Assembly (NCBI GenBank): GCA_022340185.1
Contig: JAJDOK010000044.1
Location: 1 to 64,000, forward strand
DNA from: Salaquimonas sp.
Lineage (GTDB): Bacteria; Pseudomonadota; Alphaproteobacteria; Rhizobiales; Rhizobiaceae
DNA length: 64,000 bases
Direction: 5' to 3'
The notes under the pieces are model-generated. The model made no database searches. It was given only the letters and a program-made list of their open reading frames with translations, and was not told where the DNA came from. Shown one piece after another: positions 36,939 through 43,671 of this stretch. The translations under genes were made by a program, and so were the position numbers. Each line of letters begins with the position of its first letter. Position 1 is the first letter of the stretch.

Positions 36939-37228
36939 TCGATGCCTTCGACGATCAGCATGGTCGCCGCGGCGACTGGCAGGCGGTGTTCGCGCGCAGC
37001 CTGGTATTCGGCCGAATTGTAGCAGGCTTTCGCCACTTCGAGGCTGTCGAACTCGATCACGACATGGCGCTTGCCGATGTCGTCGCCCTCCAGCATCTCG
37101 AACGGTCCGCCGCGCGCCAGGAATTTCGCGCCGTAGCGTTCGAAGGCTGGCTTGGCACCTTCGACATAGAGCTTGTAGGTTTCGGGGTCGCGCACGTCGA
37201 CATGTGCGATCCAGTATCCCTTGGCCAT
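36935..37228 (-). CDS. DUF1330 domain protein
   Basis: The 97-residue protein is a complete DUF1330 ferredoxin-like dimeric alpha-beta barrel: GYWIAHVDVRDPETYKLYVEGA, RYGAKFLARGG, RHVVIEFDSLEVAKACYNSAEYQ. Function unknown. GGGAGGAAAG precedes the ATG. It is coupled to the GST gene downstream by a four-base overlap. Confidence 0.92.
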   Translation of the reverse strand: MAKGYWIAHVDVRDPETYKLYVEGAKPAFERYGAKFLARGGPFEMLEGDDIGKRHVVIEFDSLEVAKACYNSAEYQAAREHRLPVAAATMLIVEGIE

Positions 37229-37273
37229 GCTTTCCTCCCTCGTTCCTTGCAGTTTTCGTTCAAGCGTTCTTGT

Positions 37274-38446
37274 CTATAGCGTTCTGGCGATCAGCAGTTT
37301 CATGATCTCGTTGGTGCCGCCATAGATGCGCTGCACGCGCGCATCGCGGAACAGACGCGCAATCGGGTATTCATTCATGTAGCCGTAACCGCCGAACAAT
37401 TGCAGGCACTCGTCCATCACTTTGCATTGAAGATCGCTGGTCAGCATCTTCGCCATCGAGGCGGTGGCACCGTCAAGCTCGCCTTCCAGATGCTGCCCGA
37501 CGCACCAGTCGGTGAAGACGCGCGCCTGAACGGCTTCCGCCTTCAATTGCGCCAGCTTGAACTGCGTGTTCTGGAATTCGATGACCGCCTTGCCGAATGC
37601 CTTGCGTTCCTTGACGTAATCGACAGTCAGCGCCAGCGCGCGCTCGATTGCCGAGACCGCCTGATTGGCGATCAGCAGGCGTTCCTGCGGCAATTGCTGC
37701 ATGAGCTGGATGAAGCCCTCGCCTTCCTGTGAGCCGAGCAGATTGGCGGTTGGCACACGCACATCGTTGAAGAACAGTTCCGATGTGTCGTTGGCCTTCA
37801 GGCCGACCTTGTCGAGATTGCGCCCGCGCTCGAAGCCGTCAACCTCATCCGTCTCGACGATGATGAGCGAAGTGCCCTTCGCACCCCGCGCGGGATCGGT
37901 CTTTGCCACAACAATGATCAGATTGGCGTTCTGGCCATTGGTGATGAATGTCTTGGAGCCGTTGATGACATATTGGTTGCCGTCCAGTTTCGCCGAGGTC
38001 TTGACCCCTTGCAGGTCGGACCCAGCGGCCGGCTCGGTCATGGCGATGGCGCCGATCATCTCGCCCGTCGCGAGTTTCGGCAGCCAGCGCTGCTTCTGAT
38101 CTTCGGAGCCATAATGCAGGATGTAGGGCGCGACGATGGCGTTGTGCAGCGCGATGCCGAACCCGTCGACACCGACCCGGCCGAGCGCTTCGGCGATCGC
38201 CGCCTCATGGGCGTAGGTACCGCCGGCGCCGCCATATTCCTCTGGCATGGAAGCGCACAAAAGCCCGTTTGCGCCGGCCTTCTCCCAGACCGCACGCGGC
38301 ACGATCTCGTTTTTTTCGTAGTCCTCGTAGTGCGGCGCGACTTCGCCTTCCAGGAACTTCGTCGCCATGTCGCGCACCATTGCGACGTCTTCGCTCTCCC
38401 AGTCTGGCGACGGTACACCGAGGATACTTGCTGGATTACTCGACAA
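37274..38446 (-). CDS. Acyl-CoA dehydrogenase
   Basis: The 390-residue flavoenzyme has the family signatures AMTEPAAGSDLQGVKTSA (FAD/substrate region, about residue 135) and YGYMNEYPIARLFRDARVQRIYGGTNEI, with the catalytic glutamate in GGTNEI near 378. It has the length of single-domain short/branched-chain acyl-CoA dehydrogenases. A TTG start is taken since GGAGGTGA lies four bases upstream. It shares a TATA-less unit with the larger dehydrogenase upstream. Confidence 0.92.
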   Translation of the reverse strand: MSSNPASILGVPSPDWESEDVAMVRDMATKFLEGEVAPHYEDYEKNEIVPRAVWEKAGANGLLCASMPEEYGGAGGTYAHEAAIAEALGRVGVDGFGIALHNAIVAPYILHYGSEDQKQRWLPKLATGEMIGAIAMTEPAAGSDLQGVKTSAKLDGNQYVINGSKTFITNGQNANLIIVVAKTDPARGAKGTSLIIVETDEVDGFERGRNLDKVGLKANDTSELFFNDVRVPTANLLGSQEGEGFIQLMQQLPQERLLIANQAVSAIERALALTVDYVKERKAFGKAVIEFQNTQFKLAQLKAEAVQARVFTDWCVGQHLEGELDGATASMAKMLTSDLQCKVMDECLQLFGGYGYMNEYPIARLFRDARVQRIYGGTNEIMKLLIARTL

Positions 38447-38560
38447 ACCTCACCTCCGACCCCTGGTTCCGCGCTTCCTGGTGCGCGGCCACCCCTAGCA
38501 AATAAGTTCAACCCTGAACAGACGATTCCGCCCGGTTTGGCTGACGGGCGGATTGCGTTG

Positions 38561-40357
38561 TCAGAATGCCTCCGCGTCGAGCGCCATCATGCTTTCAGCA
38601 CCCGATTCGATGCGTGCCAGATGCGCCTGCGTCTCGGGCAGGATGCGCTCCATGAAATAGCGTGCCGTGGCGAGCTTGCCTTCATGGAACGAAGCTTTGC
38701 AATTCGCGCCTTCATCAAGCGCGGCAAGCGATTTCTCCGCCATCAGCGCCCACATGTAGCCGAGCGTGACCAGCCCCATTAGATGCATGTAGTCCGTCGA
38801 GGCCGCACCCGCATTGTCCGGGTTCTTCATGCCGTTCTGCATCAGCCACATGGTGGCGCCTTCCAGCGCCTTGACCGCATTGCGCAGCGGTTTGGTGTAG
38901 ACCACCATCTTCTCGTTGTCGCGGTGCGCCCCGGTGAAACCGTTGACTTCCTCGATGAAGGTTCTGAGCGCCCTGCCACCATCCTTGGGCAGCTTGCGGC
39001 CGACGAGGTCGAGCGCCTGCACGCCATTGGCGCCCTCATAGATCATCGCGATACGGGCATCGCGCACGAACTGGCTCATGCCGTGTTCCTCGATATAGCC
39101 ATGTCCGCCGAATACCTGCTGCGCGGCAACCGCGTTCTCGAAGCCCTTGTCGGTCAGCATGCCCTTGATAACAGGGGTGAGCAGTCCCATCAGGTCGTCG
39201 GCCTTCTGGCGGTCTTCCTGCGACTGCGAACGATGCACGATGTCGCCCTTCAACGCCGTCCACAGCATGAAGGCGCGCCCGGCCTCGTTGATCGCCTTGA
39301 TATTCATCAGCATGCGCCGCACATCCGGGTGAACGATGATCGGATCGGCCTTTTTGTCGGGCGCCTTCGGCCCGGTCAGCGAGCGGCCCTGGATGCGCTC
39401 CCTGGCGTATTCGGCCGCGTTCTGATAGGCGACCTCGGAGATCGCCAGACCCTGCAGGCCGACGCCGAGCCGAGCCTCGTTCATCATCACGAACATGGCG
39501 GCAAGGCCGCGGTTTTCCTCGCCGACCAGCCAGCCCGTCGCCTCGTCATAATTGAGCACGCAGGTGGCATTGGCGTGAATGCCCATCTTCTCCTCGATCG
39601 AGCCGCAGGTTACGCCGTTCCTTTCGCCGGGATTGCCGTCGGCGTCGGGGATGAATTTCGGCACGATGAACAGCGAAATGCCCTTGGTGCCTTCCGGCGC
39701 GCCCTCGATACGGGCGAGCACCAGATGCACGATGTTTTCGGAAAGGTCATGCTCGCCGGCCGAGATGAAGATCTTCTGGCCGGAAATCGCGTAGCTGCCG
39801 TCGCCGTTCGGCACGGCCTTGGTGCGCAGCATGCCGAGATCGGTGCCGCAATGGGGCTCGGTCAGGTTCATCGTGCCCGTCCAGATGCCGGTGTTCATCT
39901 TCGGCAGATATTTCTGCTTCTGCTCGTCCGAACCATGCACCTGAATGGCCGCGATCGCGCCCTGGGTCAGTCCCGGATACATCGCCAGCGCCATATTGGC
40001 CGAGATGATGTACTCGCTTACCGCCGATTGCAGCACATAAGGCAGCCCCTGGCCGCCATATTCGGGATCGGAGGCAAGCGACATCCAGCCGCCTTCCGAA
40101 TAGGCGTCATAGGCTTCCTTGAAACCCTTCGGTGTCGTTACCGAGCCGTCCTCGTGGCGTGTGCAGCCTTCCTGGTCGCCTGACTGGTTGAGCGGCTGCC
40201 AGACTTCCTCGCTCAATTTTGCCGCCTCGCCGAGGATCGCCTCGATCATGTCGGGCGTGGCATCCTCGAAACCGCTCAGATTGTTGTAGCGCTGCAGATT
40301 GAGAACATCGTTGAGGACAAAGAGGGTGTCTTCGACCGGTGCGCGATAGGTCGGCAT
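38561..40357 (-). CDS. fadE: Acyl-CoA dehydrogenase with C-terminal extension (FadE-like)
   Basis: The 598-residue protein has an N-terminal helix bundle ([17 protein letters not shown]), the middle domain with [15 protein letters not shown], the catalytic glutamate in [20 protein letters not shown], and the acyl-CoA dehydrogenase C-terminal domain (about 470-590). This long type catalyses the first beta-oxidation step. It heads the operon; the 5' region carries the operator shared with the nitronate monooxygenase gene. I recall the same operon head next to podJ in Sinorhizobium. Confidence 0.94.
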   Translation of the reverse strand: MPTYRAPVEDTLFVLNDVLNLQRYNNLSGFEDATPDMIEAILGEAAKLSEEVWQPLNQSGDQEGCTRHEDGSVTTPKGFKEAYDAYSEGGWMSLASDPEYGGQGLPYVLQSAVSEYIISANMALAMYPGLTQGAIAAIQVHGSDEQKQKYLPKMNTGIWTGTMNLTEPHCGTDLGMLRTKAVPNGDGSYAISGQKIFISAGEHDLSENIVHLVLARIEGAPEGTKGISLFIVPKFIPDADGNPGERNGVTCGSIEEKMGIHANATCVLNYDEATGWLVGEENRGLAAMFVMMNEARLGVGLQGLAISEVAYQNAAEYARERIQGRSLTGPKAPDKKADPIIVHPDVRRMLMNIKAINEAGRAFMLWTALKGDIVHRSQSQEDRQKADDLMGLLTPVIKGMLTDKGFENAVAAQQVFGGHGYIEEHGMSQFVRDARIAMIYEGANGVQALDLVGRKLPKDGGRALRTFIEEVNGFTGAHRDNEKMVVYTKPLRNAVKALEGATMWLMQNGMKNPDNAGAASTDYMHLMGLVTLGYMWALMAEKSLAALDEGANCKASFHEGKLATARYFMERILPETQAHLARIESGAESMMALDAEAF

Positions 40358-40520
40358 GAAAATTTCTCCTCACACTCTGCCGGCATGTATGCCGGACAAT
40401 TCTGATATATGGCTGCCCTTGTCCGCGTACGGATGATGGCCTTGGCCGCCCGCCAATACCTGGCGCACCCCGGCATTTTGAACACTGGCAATCGCGGTCC
40501 AGACCGCTAGTGCAGACGCT

Positions 40521-40547
40521 GATATGGGGCCGCGGCGGCTCCATATC
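40521..40547. promoter_or_regulatory. 27-bp near-perfect palindrome at the fad promoter
   Basis: GATATGGGGCCGC and GCGGCTCCATATC flank a central G with 12 of 13 pairs matching. It lies just downstream of the predicted -10 of the fad promoter and beside the shared operator, so it could be a second operator or a 5' leader stem. Confidence 0.55.
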
Positions 40548-40574
40548 AAACTATTACGTTTGCGTAAACGTCAA
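40545..40574 (-). promoter_or_regulatory. Predicted promoter of the fad operon
   Basis: On the minus strand TTGACG (40574-40569) is followed 18 bases later by TTTGAT (40550-40545), four of six matches at -10. The -35 and spacer are covered by the palindromic operator. The leader to fadE would be about 180 bases. Confidence 0.4.
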
Positions 40575-40575
40575 T
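40556..40575. promoter_or_regulatory. Palindromic operator of the fad operon, shared with nitronate monooxygenase gene
   Basis: ACGTTTGCGTAAACGTCAAT on the plus strand matches 19 of 20 bases of the site at 2915-2934. The ACGTTT-N3-TAAACGT form resembles, from memory, the ACGT-type sites bound by LiuR-like MerR regulators of acyl-CoA degradation. Confidence 0.65.
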
Positions 40576-40585
40576 TATTTTCAAA

Positions 40586-40615
40586 CACCCCGGGTACGTT
40601 ATTGATGCCGGGGTG
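40586..40615 (-). terminator. Hairpin at the luxR-type gene 3' end
   Basis: CACCCCGG (40586-40593) and CCGGGGTG (40608-40615) are perfect complements around a 14-base loop that contains the stop codon of the regulator. On the minus strand it is followed by TTTGAAAATAATT, T-rich but interrupted. Confidence 0.5.
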
Positions 40616-41765
40616 CAAATGGCGGCGCCAACCGGTTCACAAGCGCCACCAGCTCCGGCTGACGGCGCGTTCCGGTCTTGGCCATGATTCTGGACAGATG
40701 CGTTCGCGAGGTATTGGGCGTCACATTCAGCGCGACCGAAGCCTGGGCAAGGGACTCGCCGCACATGATCCGTCCGAGAAGCCGTGTCTCAGCGGGCGTC
40801 AGGCCATAGGCCTCTGCAACCGGTTCCAGATTGATCCTGGGGTTGTCGTCCGCGGACGACAGGAAGACTGCCGCCACGGCATTTGGCACGAAACGGACAT
40901 GCGCATCGCCGCGCGACACGGGGAGCACATGGGCAATGCTCAGGGGCGCTGGATCCTGTGTCAGTGCGACACCAAGTCCGCTGGCGCCCGTTTCCAGCCG
41001 ATCACCGGCCGCGACGGCGATCGCCCTCATGAGCCTTTCATTTATCGCCGGATCGCTGGCACGTAGCTTGCCCTGGATCGCTTGCAGCGGCCCGCCATTG
41101 TCGAGCAGGCGTTCGGCTGCCCGGTTGGTATGCAGGATTGTCCCTGTCACACCGACCAGTATGACGCCGGCGGCGACCGCGTCGAACGCACCGCCGAGCG
41201 ATTCCGCCTCGATCGTCTTCATGTCGATGAGATCGGAGATCGCCACCGCCCGCCGCAGATGCGGCGCCAGCATCTCTACCAGACGCACTTCCCGGTCGGT
41301 GATGTAGCCCGCGCTTTCGTGCCGGCCCAGGCTGAACAGGGACATCCGGGTCGCCTCGCGCAAAAGCGTGATGTGAATCGCATCTTCGATGCCTTGCGGG
41401 CGTGCCCATTCGACCACATAGCGATTGGTCTGCATCACCTCGTCGGGTATCTCGCGGCGGATTACGAACGCATGGTCAAAGGGACGTGTATAGTAGTCGC
41501 TTGCATGGCCGAACAGTTCCATGACGGAATCGTTGTAGACGAGCATCTTCTGCTGCCACTGCGGTTCGATCCCGACAACGACACTCAACCGCGCCGCGCC
41601 ATTTGCCGCGTCGATGAGATAGAGCGCGGCGTTGTGGCATCCGAGGAAATCGCGGATGTCGGTGAGCGTGGCCTCCCAGCGACCGGGATCGATGGCGCAG
41701 TCGTAGATCGCGCCGATCAACTCGGACAGCCTTTCCGTATCGTCAAGTTGAGTGTCTGTTTTCAT
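40599..41765 (-). CDS. LuxR-type helix-turn-helix transcriptional regulator
   Basis: The 388-residue protein ends with a GerE/LuxR helix-turn-helix (LTPAETRLLGRIMCGESLAQASVALNVTPNTSRTHLSRIMAKTG, about 335-380). The N-terminal 300 residues contain a probable PAS-like sensory region (FDAVAAGVILVGVTGTILHTNRAAERLLDNG at about 205-235) and no recognisable acyl-homoserine-lactone pocket. It is divergent from two secreted cysteine-rich proteins across a 179-base gap that holds a perfect small palindrome, making it the likely regulator of those genes and itself (inference). Start ATG giving MKTDTQLDD. Confidence 0.85.
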   Translation of the reverse strand: MKTDTQLDDTERLSELIGAIYDCAIDPGRWEATLTDIRDFLGCHNAALYLIDAANGAARLSVVVGIEPQWQQKMLVYNDSVMELFGHASDYYTRPFDHAFVIRREIPDEVMQTNRYVVEWARPQGIEDAIHITLLREATRMSLFSLGRHESAGYITDREVRLVEMLAPHLRRAVAISDLIDMKTIEAESLGGAFDAVAAGVILVGVTGTILHTNRAAERLLDNGGPLQAIQGKLRASDPAINERLMRAIAVAAGDRLETGASGLGVALTQDPAPLSIAHVLPVSRGDAHVRFVPNAVAAVFLSSADDNPRINLEPVAEAYGLTPAETRLLGRIMCGESLAQASVALNVTPNTSRTHLSRIMAKTGTRRQPELVALVNRLAPPFAPRHQ

Positions 41766-41781
41766 CCAGGGGCCGCCACAC

Positions 41782-41796
41782 AGGATTTGCAATCCT
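41782..41796. promoter_or_regulatory. Perfect 15-bp palindrome in the luxR / secreted-protein divergent promoter
   Basis: AGGATT-TGC-AATCCT is centred 24 bases upstream of the luxR-type start. A second dyad GACTT-N6-AAGTC follows at 41804-41819. These are candidate binding sites for the divergently encoded regulator. Confidence 0.4.
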
Positions 41797-41944
41797 AACC
41801 CTAGACTTCACAGAAAGTCATCCATTTGTATGACGACTGGCGGTATGTCGCCCCCTAGGTTGGCCAAATATATGTTTGTCCGCGGCGTCCGGATCGGCGC
41901 CCATTTCCTTTCGCTTCACTACAGGGATTGAGGGAGAAACCATC

Positions 41945-42292
41945 ATGAAGGCCGCTGTCGCCTTGTTTGGCATATTGCTTTTGAGTGTTTCCTTTGTTGC
42001 CCAGCCGGCGCTGGCGCAATCCCTGACCGTAAAGAGATCCGACAGTGATCGGGTCATTCAGGAATTGCGGAAAAACGCACGCAGGCACGGTGTCAGGAAA
42101 TTGACCGGAATAAACCAGACAAAAGACTGCACGGCCTCCATCAAATGTCCGAATGGCGGATCGGCCTCATGTGCCGCGTTTGGTCCCAATAGCGCGTGCG
42201 TCAGTCAGGATGGTGATTTCGTGATGTGCCAATACTGCGCTCCCGGTCCTGACGGTCACTGTGAGTACAGTAGCAATTGGTGCAAGGACTAG
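41945..42292 (+). CDS. Small secreted 8-cysteine protein, copy 1
   Basis: The 115-residue precursor has a clear signal peptide (MKAAVALFGILLLSVSFVAQPALA) and a basic helical stretch (SDRVIQELRKNARRHGVRKL). Then come eight cysteines, starting C-x5-C-x7-C-x8-C and ending CQYCAPGPDGHC...WC. The mature part is about 90 residues and probably disulfide-bonded in the periplasm or outside the cell. GGGAGAA precedes the ATG. I do not recognise the family. The next gene is a paralogue; a LuxR-type regulator is divergent. Confidence 0.85.
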   Translation: MKAAVALFGILLLSVSFVAQPALAQSLTVKRSDSDRVIQELRKNARRHGVRKLTGINQTKDCTASIKCPNGGSASCAAFGPNSACVSQDGDFVMCQYCAPGPDGHCEYSSNWCKD

Positions 42293-42339
42293 ATGTTATT
42301 GACCGAACGAAAATGTGCACTCAATCGGTGGAGAATCCA

Positions 42340-42690
42340 ATGAAGAAGCTTGTTTCGGCCATTGGCTTGCTGATCGTGGCGGGTTTGCTGGCCACTGCTT
42401 CCACTGCGTTTGCGAAAGACAGTTTTCAGTATCGTGGAAAAGTCATCAGCAGGAACGAGGCCATCAAGACCATCAGGACGGAGGCTCGCCGCAAGGGCAT
42501 GCACAATCTGACAACAGTCAATGTCGGCAAGGACTGTTCCGCCAGCACGGTTTGCTCCAATGGCAAGGTGGCTGCCTGTTCGATTTCCGGCAAGGATACG
42601 TCCTGCGTGTGCGACTCGGTCATCGGTTGCTCGTGTACCGTATATCTCCCCAATGGCGACATTGACGGTAATCCCGCGCCCTGCGACTGA
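42340..42690 (+). CDS. Small secreted 8-cysteine protein, copy 2
   Basis: The 116-residue precursor has a signal peptide (MKKLVSAIGLLIVAGLLATASTAFA) and a mature part related to copy 1. NEAIKTIRTEARRKGMHNLTTVNVGKDC aligns with DRVIQELRKNARRHGVRKLTGINQTKDC of copy 1 and is followed by the same C-x5-C-x7-C-x8-C spacing, including a CxNG after the second Cys. It then diverges (CVCDSVIGCSC and a final cysteine). GGAG lies before the ATG. A 47-base gap separates the copies, so they are probably co-transcribed tandem duplicates. Confidence 0.85.
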   Translation: MKKLVSAIGLLIVAGLLATASTAFAKDSFQYRGKVISRNEAIKTIRTEARRKGMHNLTTVNVGKDCSASTVCSNGKVAACSISGKDTSCVCDSVIGCSCTVYLPNGDIDGNPAPCD

Positions 42691-42711
42691 CCGGCCCAGC
42701 CTTGTACGATT

Positions 42712-43134
42712 TCAGTCCTGTTTGAGTTCGCGGATCGTTTCCGCCAGCCGCTCGATCGCCATTTCGATCTCGGCTTTCTGGCTTTTGAGGACGTCGAGCT
42801 GGCCGGTGAACTTTTTCAGAATCACGCCGGCCGGATCGTCGATCTCCTCTGCCTTGTCGTAGATGTTCAGTACTTCCTGAATATCGACCAGCGAGAAGCC
42901 GACCTGTTTGGCAAGCAGGATAACCCTGAGCCTTGCCCGGTCCTCTTCGCAATAGAGTCTTGTCGAACCTTCCCTTCGCGGCTGGATCAGCCCGCGATCC
43001 TCGTAAAACCGCAAGGTGCGCAGAGTGATATCGAATTCCCGGGCAAGATCGCCAATTCGAAAGGTTTCATCCCGGCTCTGCGGGCATTCAACAAACAATT
43101 TCTCAAGGCGCCTGCCTCGCTGCAAATCTTGCAT
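42712..43134 (-). CDS. MerR-family transcriptional regulator (LiuR-like)
   Basis: The 140-residue protein has the MerR DNA-binding domain (FRIGDLAREFDITLRTLRFYEDRGLIQPRREGSTRLYCEEDRARLRVILLAKQVGFSLVDIQEVL) and a dimerisation coiled coil (EIEMAIERLAETIRELK). There is no metal-binding cysteine set, in keeping with regulators of acyl-CoA catabolism. The start is at 43134, where AGAGGTGA sits five bases upstream; the GTG at 43164 would read through the first unit of a tandem repeat. Proximity to the fad operon and its operator suggests that operon as the target (inference). It converges with the cysteine-rich pair. Confidence 0.85.
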   Translation of the reverse strand: MQDLQRGRRLEKLFVECPQSRDETFRIGDLAREFDITLRTLRFYEDRGLIQPRREGSTRLYCEEDRARLRVILLAKQVGFSLVDIQEVLNIYDKAEEIDDPAGVILKKFTGQLDVLKSQKAEIEMAIERLAETIRELKQD

Positions 43135-43135
43135 T

Positions 43136-43179
43136 TGTTCACCTCTATACGGGCAAATGATCACCTCTATACGGGCAAA
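43136..43179 (-). repeat. 22-bp tandem duplication carrying the merR Shine-Dalgarno
   Basis: On the minus strand the unit TTTGCCCGTATAGAGGTGA is present at 43179-43161 and 43157-43139, a period of 22 bases, so the strong AGAGGTGA ribosome site occurs twice. Only the copy next to the ATG at 43134 is correctly placed. Confidence 0.75.
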
Positions 43180-43184
43180 GAGCA

Positions 43185-43671
43185 GGTTGCGGGATTTCTC
43201 GGGCAGCCGGACAACACGATCTCATCCATTAACCGTGGATATTGGCACTAAAAGCGCCAGAAGTGCCGCTACGGTCTGAAATATCTGCCCCTCGGTAGAT
43301 TGCCGTAACCCCGGTAAACCCTCCCTGTCGGTATGCCCCGAACGATCCCGTCTGACAACGCTGCGAACGGCACATAAAAATACCATCCGCGTTCGCACCG
43401 GACAGGATGTTCATTCCCACTTGGTCGACACGCCAAACCCGCAAAGGCCCAGCACTTTGACTTTAATACCTTATTTGGATTTAGGCCAGATGATAATTCC
43501 TTAAAAAAGGGCAATTCCCGCGAATTCGCGGGACAGCTGGTTAACTGCTTATTTACCCAGTTAACGGAAAGGTGTCGGTAGCGTCGAGGATTCGGGTGAA
43601 GATTCGAATTGCCGAAAGTTGCAACCTGCCATCGCAGGACGATCGGCAGGTAGCCGAAGCCGGGAAGTCAG
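43185..43671 (+). promoter_or_regulatory. 487-base non-coding region holding the podJ promoter
   Basis: No frame here looks coding. It holds a perfect 16-bp palindrome CCCGCGAATTCGCGGG (43517-43532) and an inverted pair GTTAACTG (43540-43547) / CAGTTAAC (43558-43565). The left arm gives TTAA-N7-TTTA, one mismatch from the CtrA consensus TTAA-N7-TTAA. Two GATTC (GANTC) sites lie at 43589 and 43601, 83 and 71 bases before the podJ ATG. These fit cell-cycle control. Confidence 0.55.

Noticed and set aside
38527-38551. Hairpin between the two acyl-CoA dehydrogenase genes as a terminator
   Set aside because: The stem (CCGCCC with GGGCGG) is short and has no T run in the direction of transcription, so it does not separate the operon with confidence.
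38783-40183. Long plus-strand frame opposite fadE
   Set aside because: GC-rich shadow of an acyl-CoA dehydrogenase gene; the translated product is rich in His, Arg and Asp without motifs. The same holds for 33303-34535 opposite fadJ.
43244-43267. GGCACT-N12-AGTGCC inverted repeat
   Set aside because: Six-pair stem only, no T tract or promoter relation; expected by chance in a gap of this size.
43269-43514. 81-codon minus-strand frame in the gap before podJ
   Set aside because: No ribosome site, no domain, composition unlike neighbouring genes; the gap is better read as promoter DNA.
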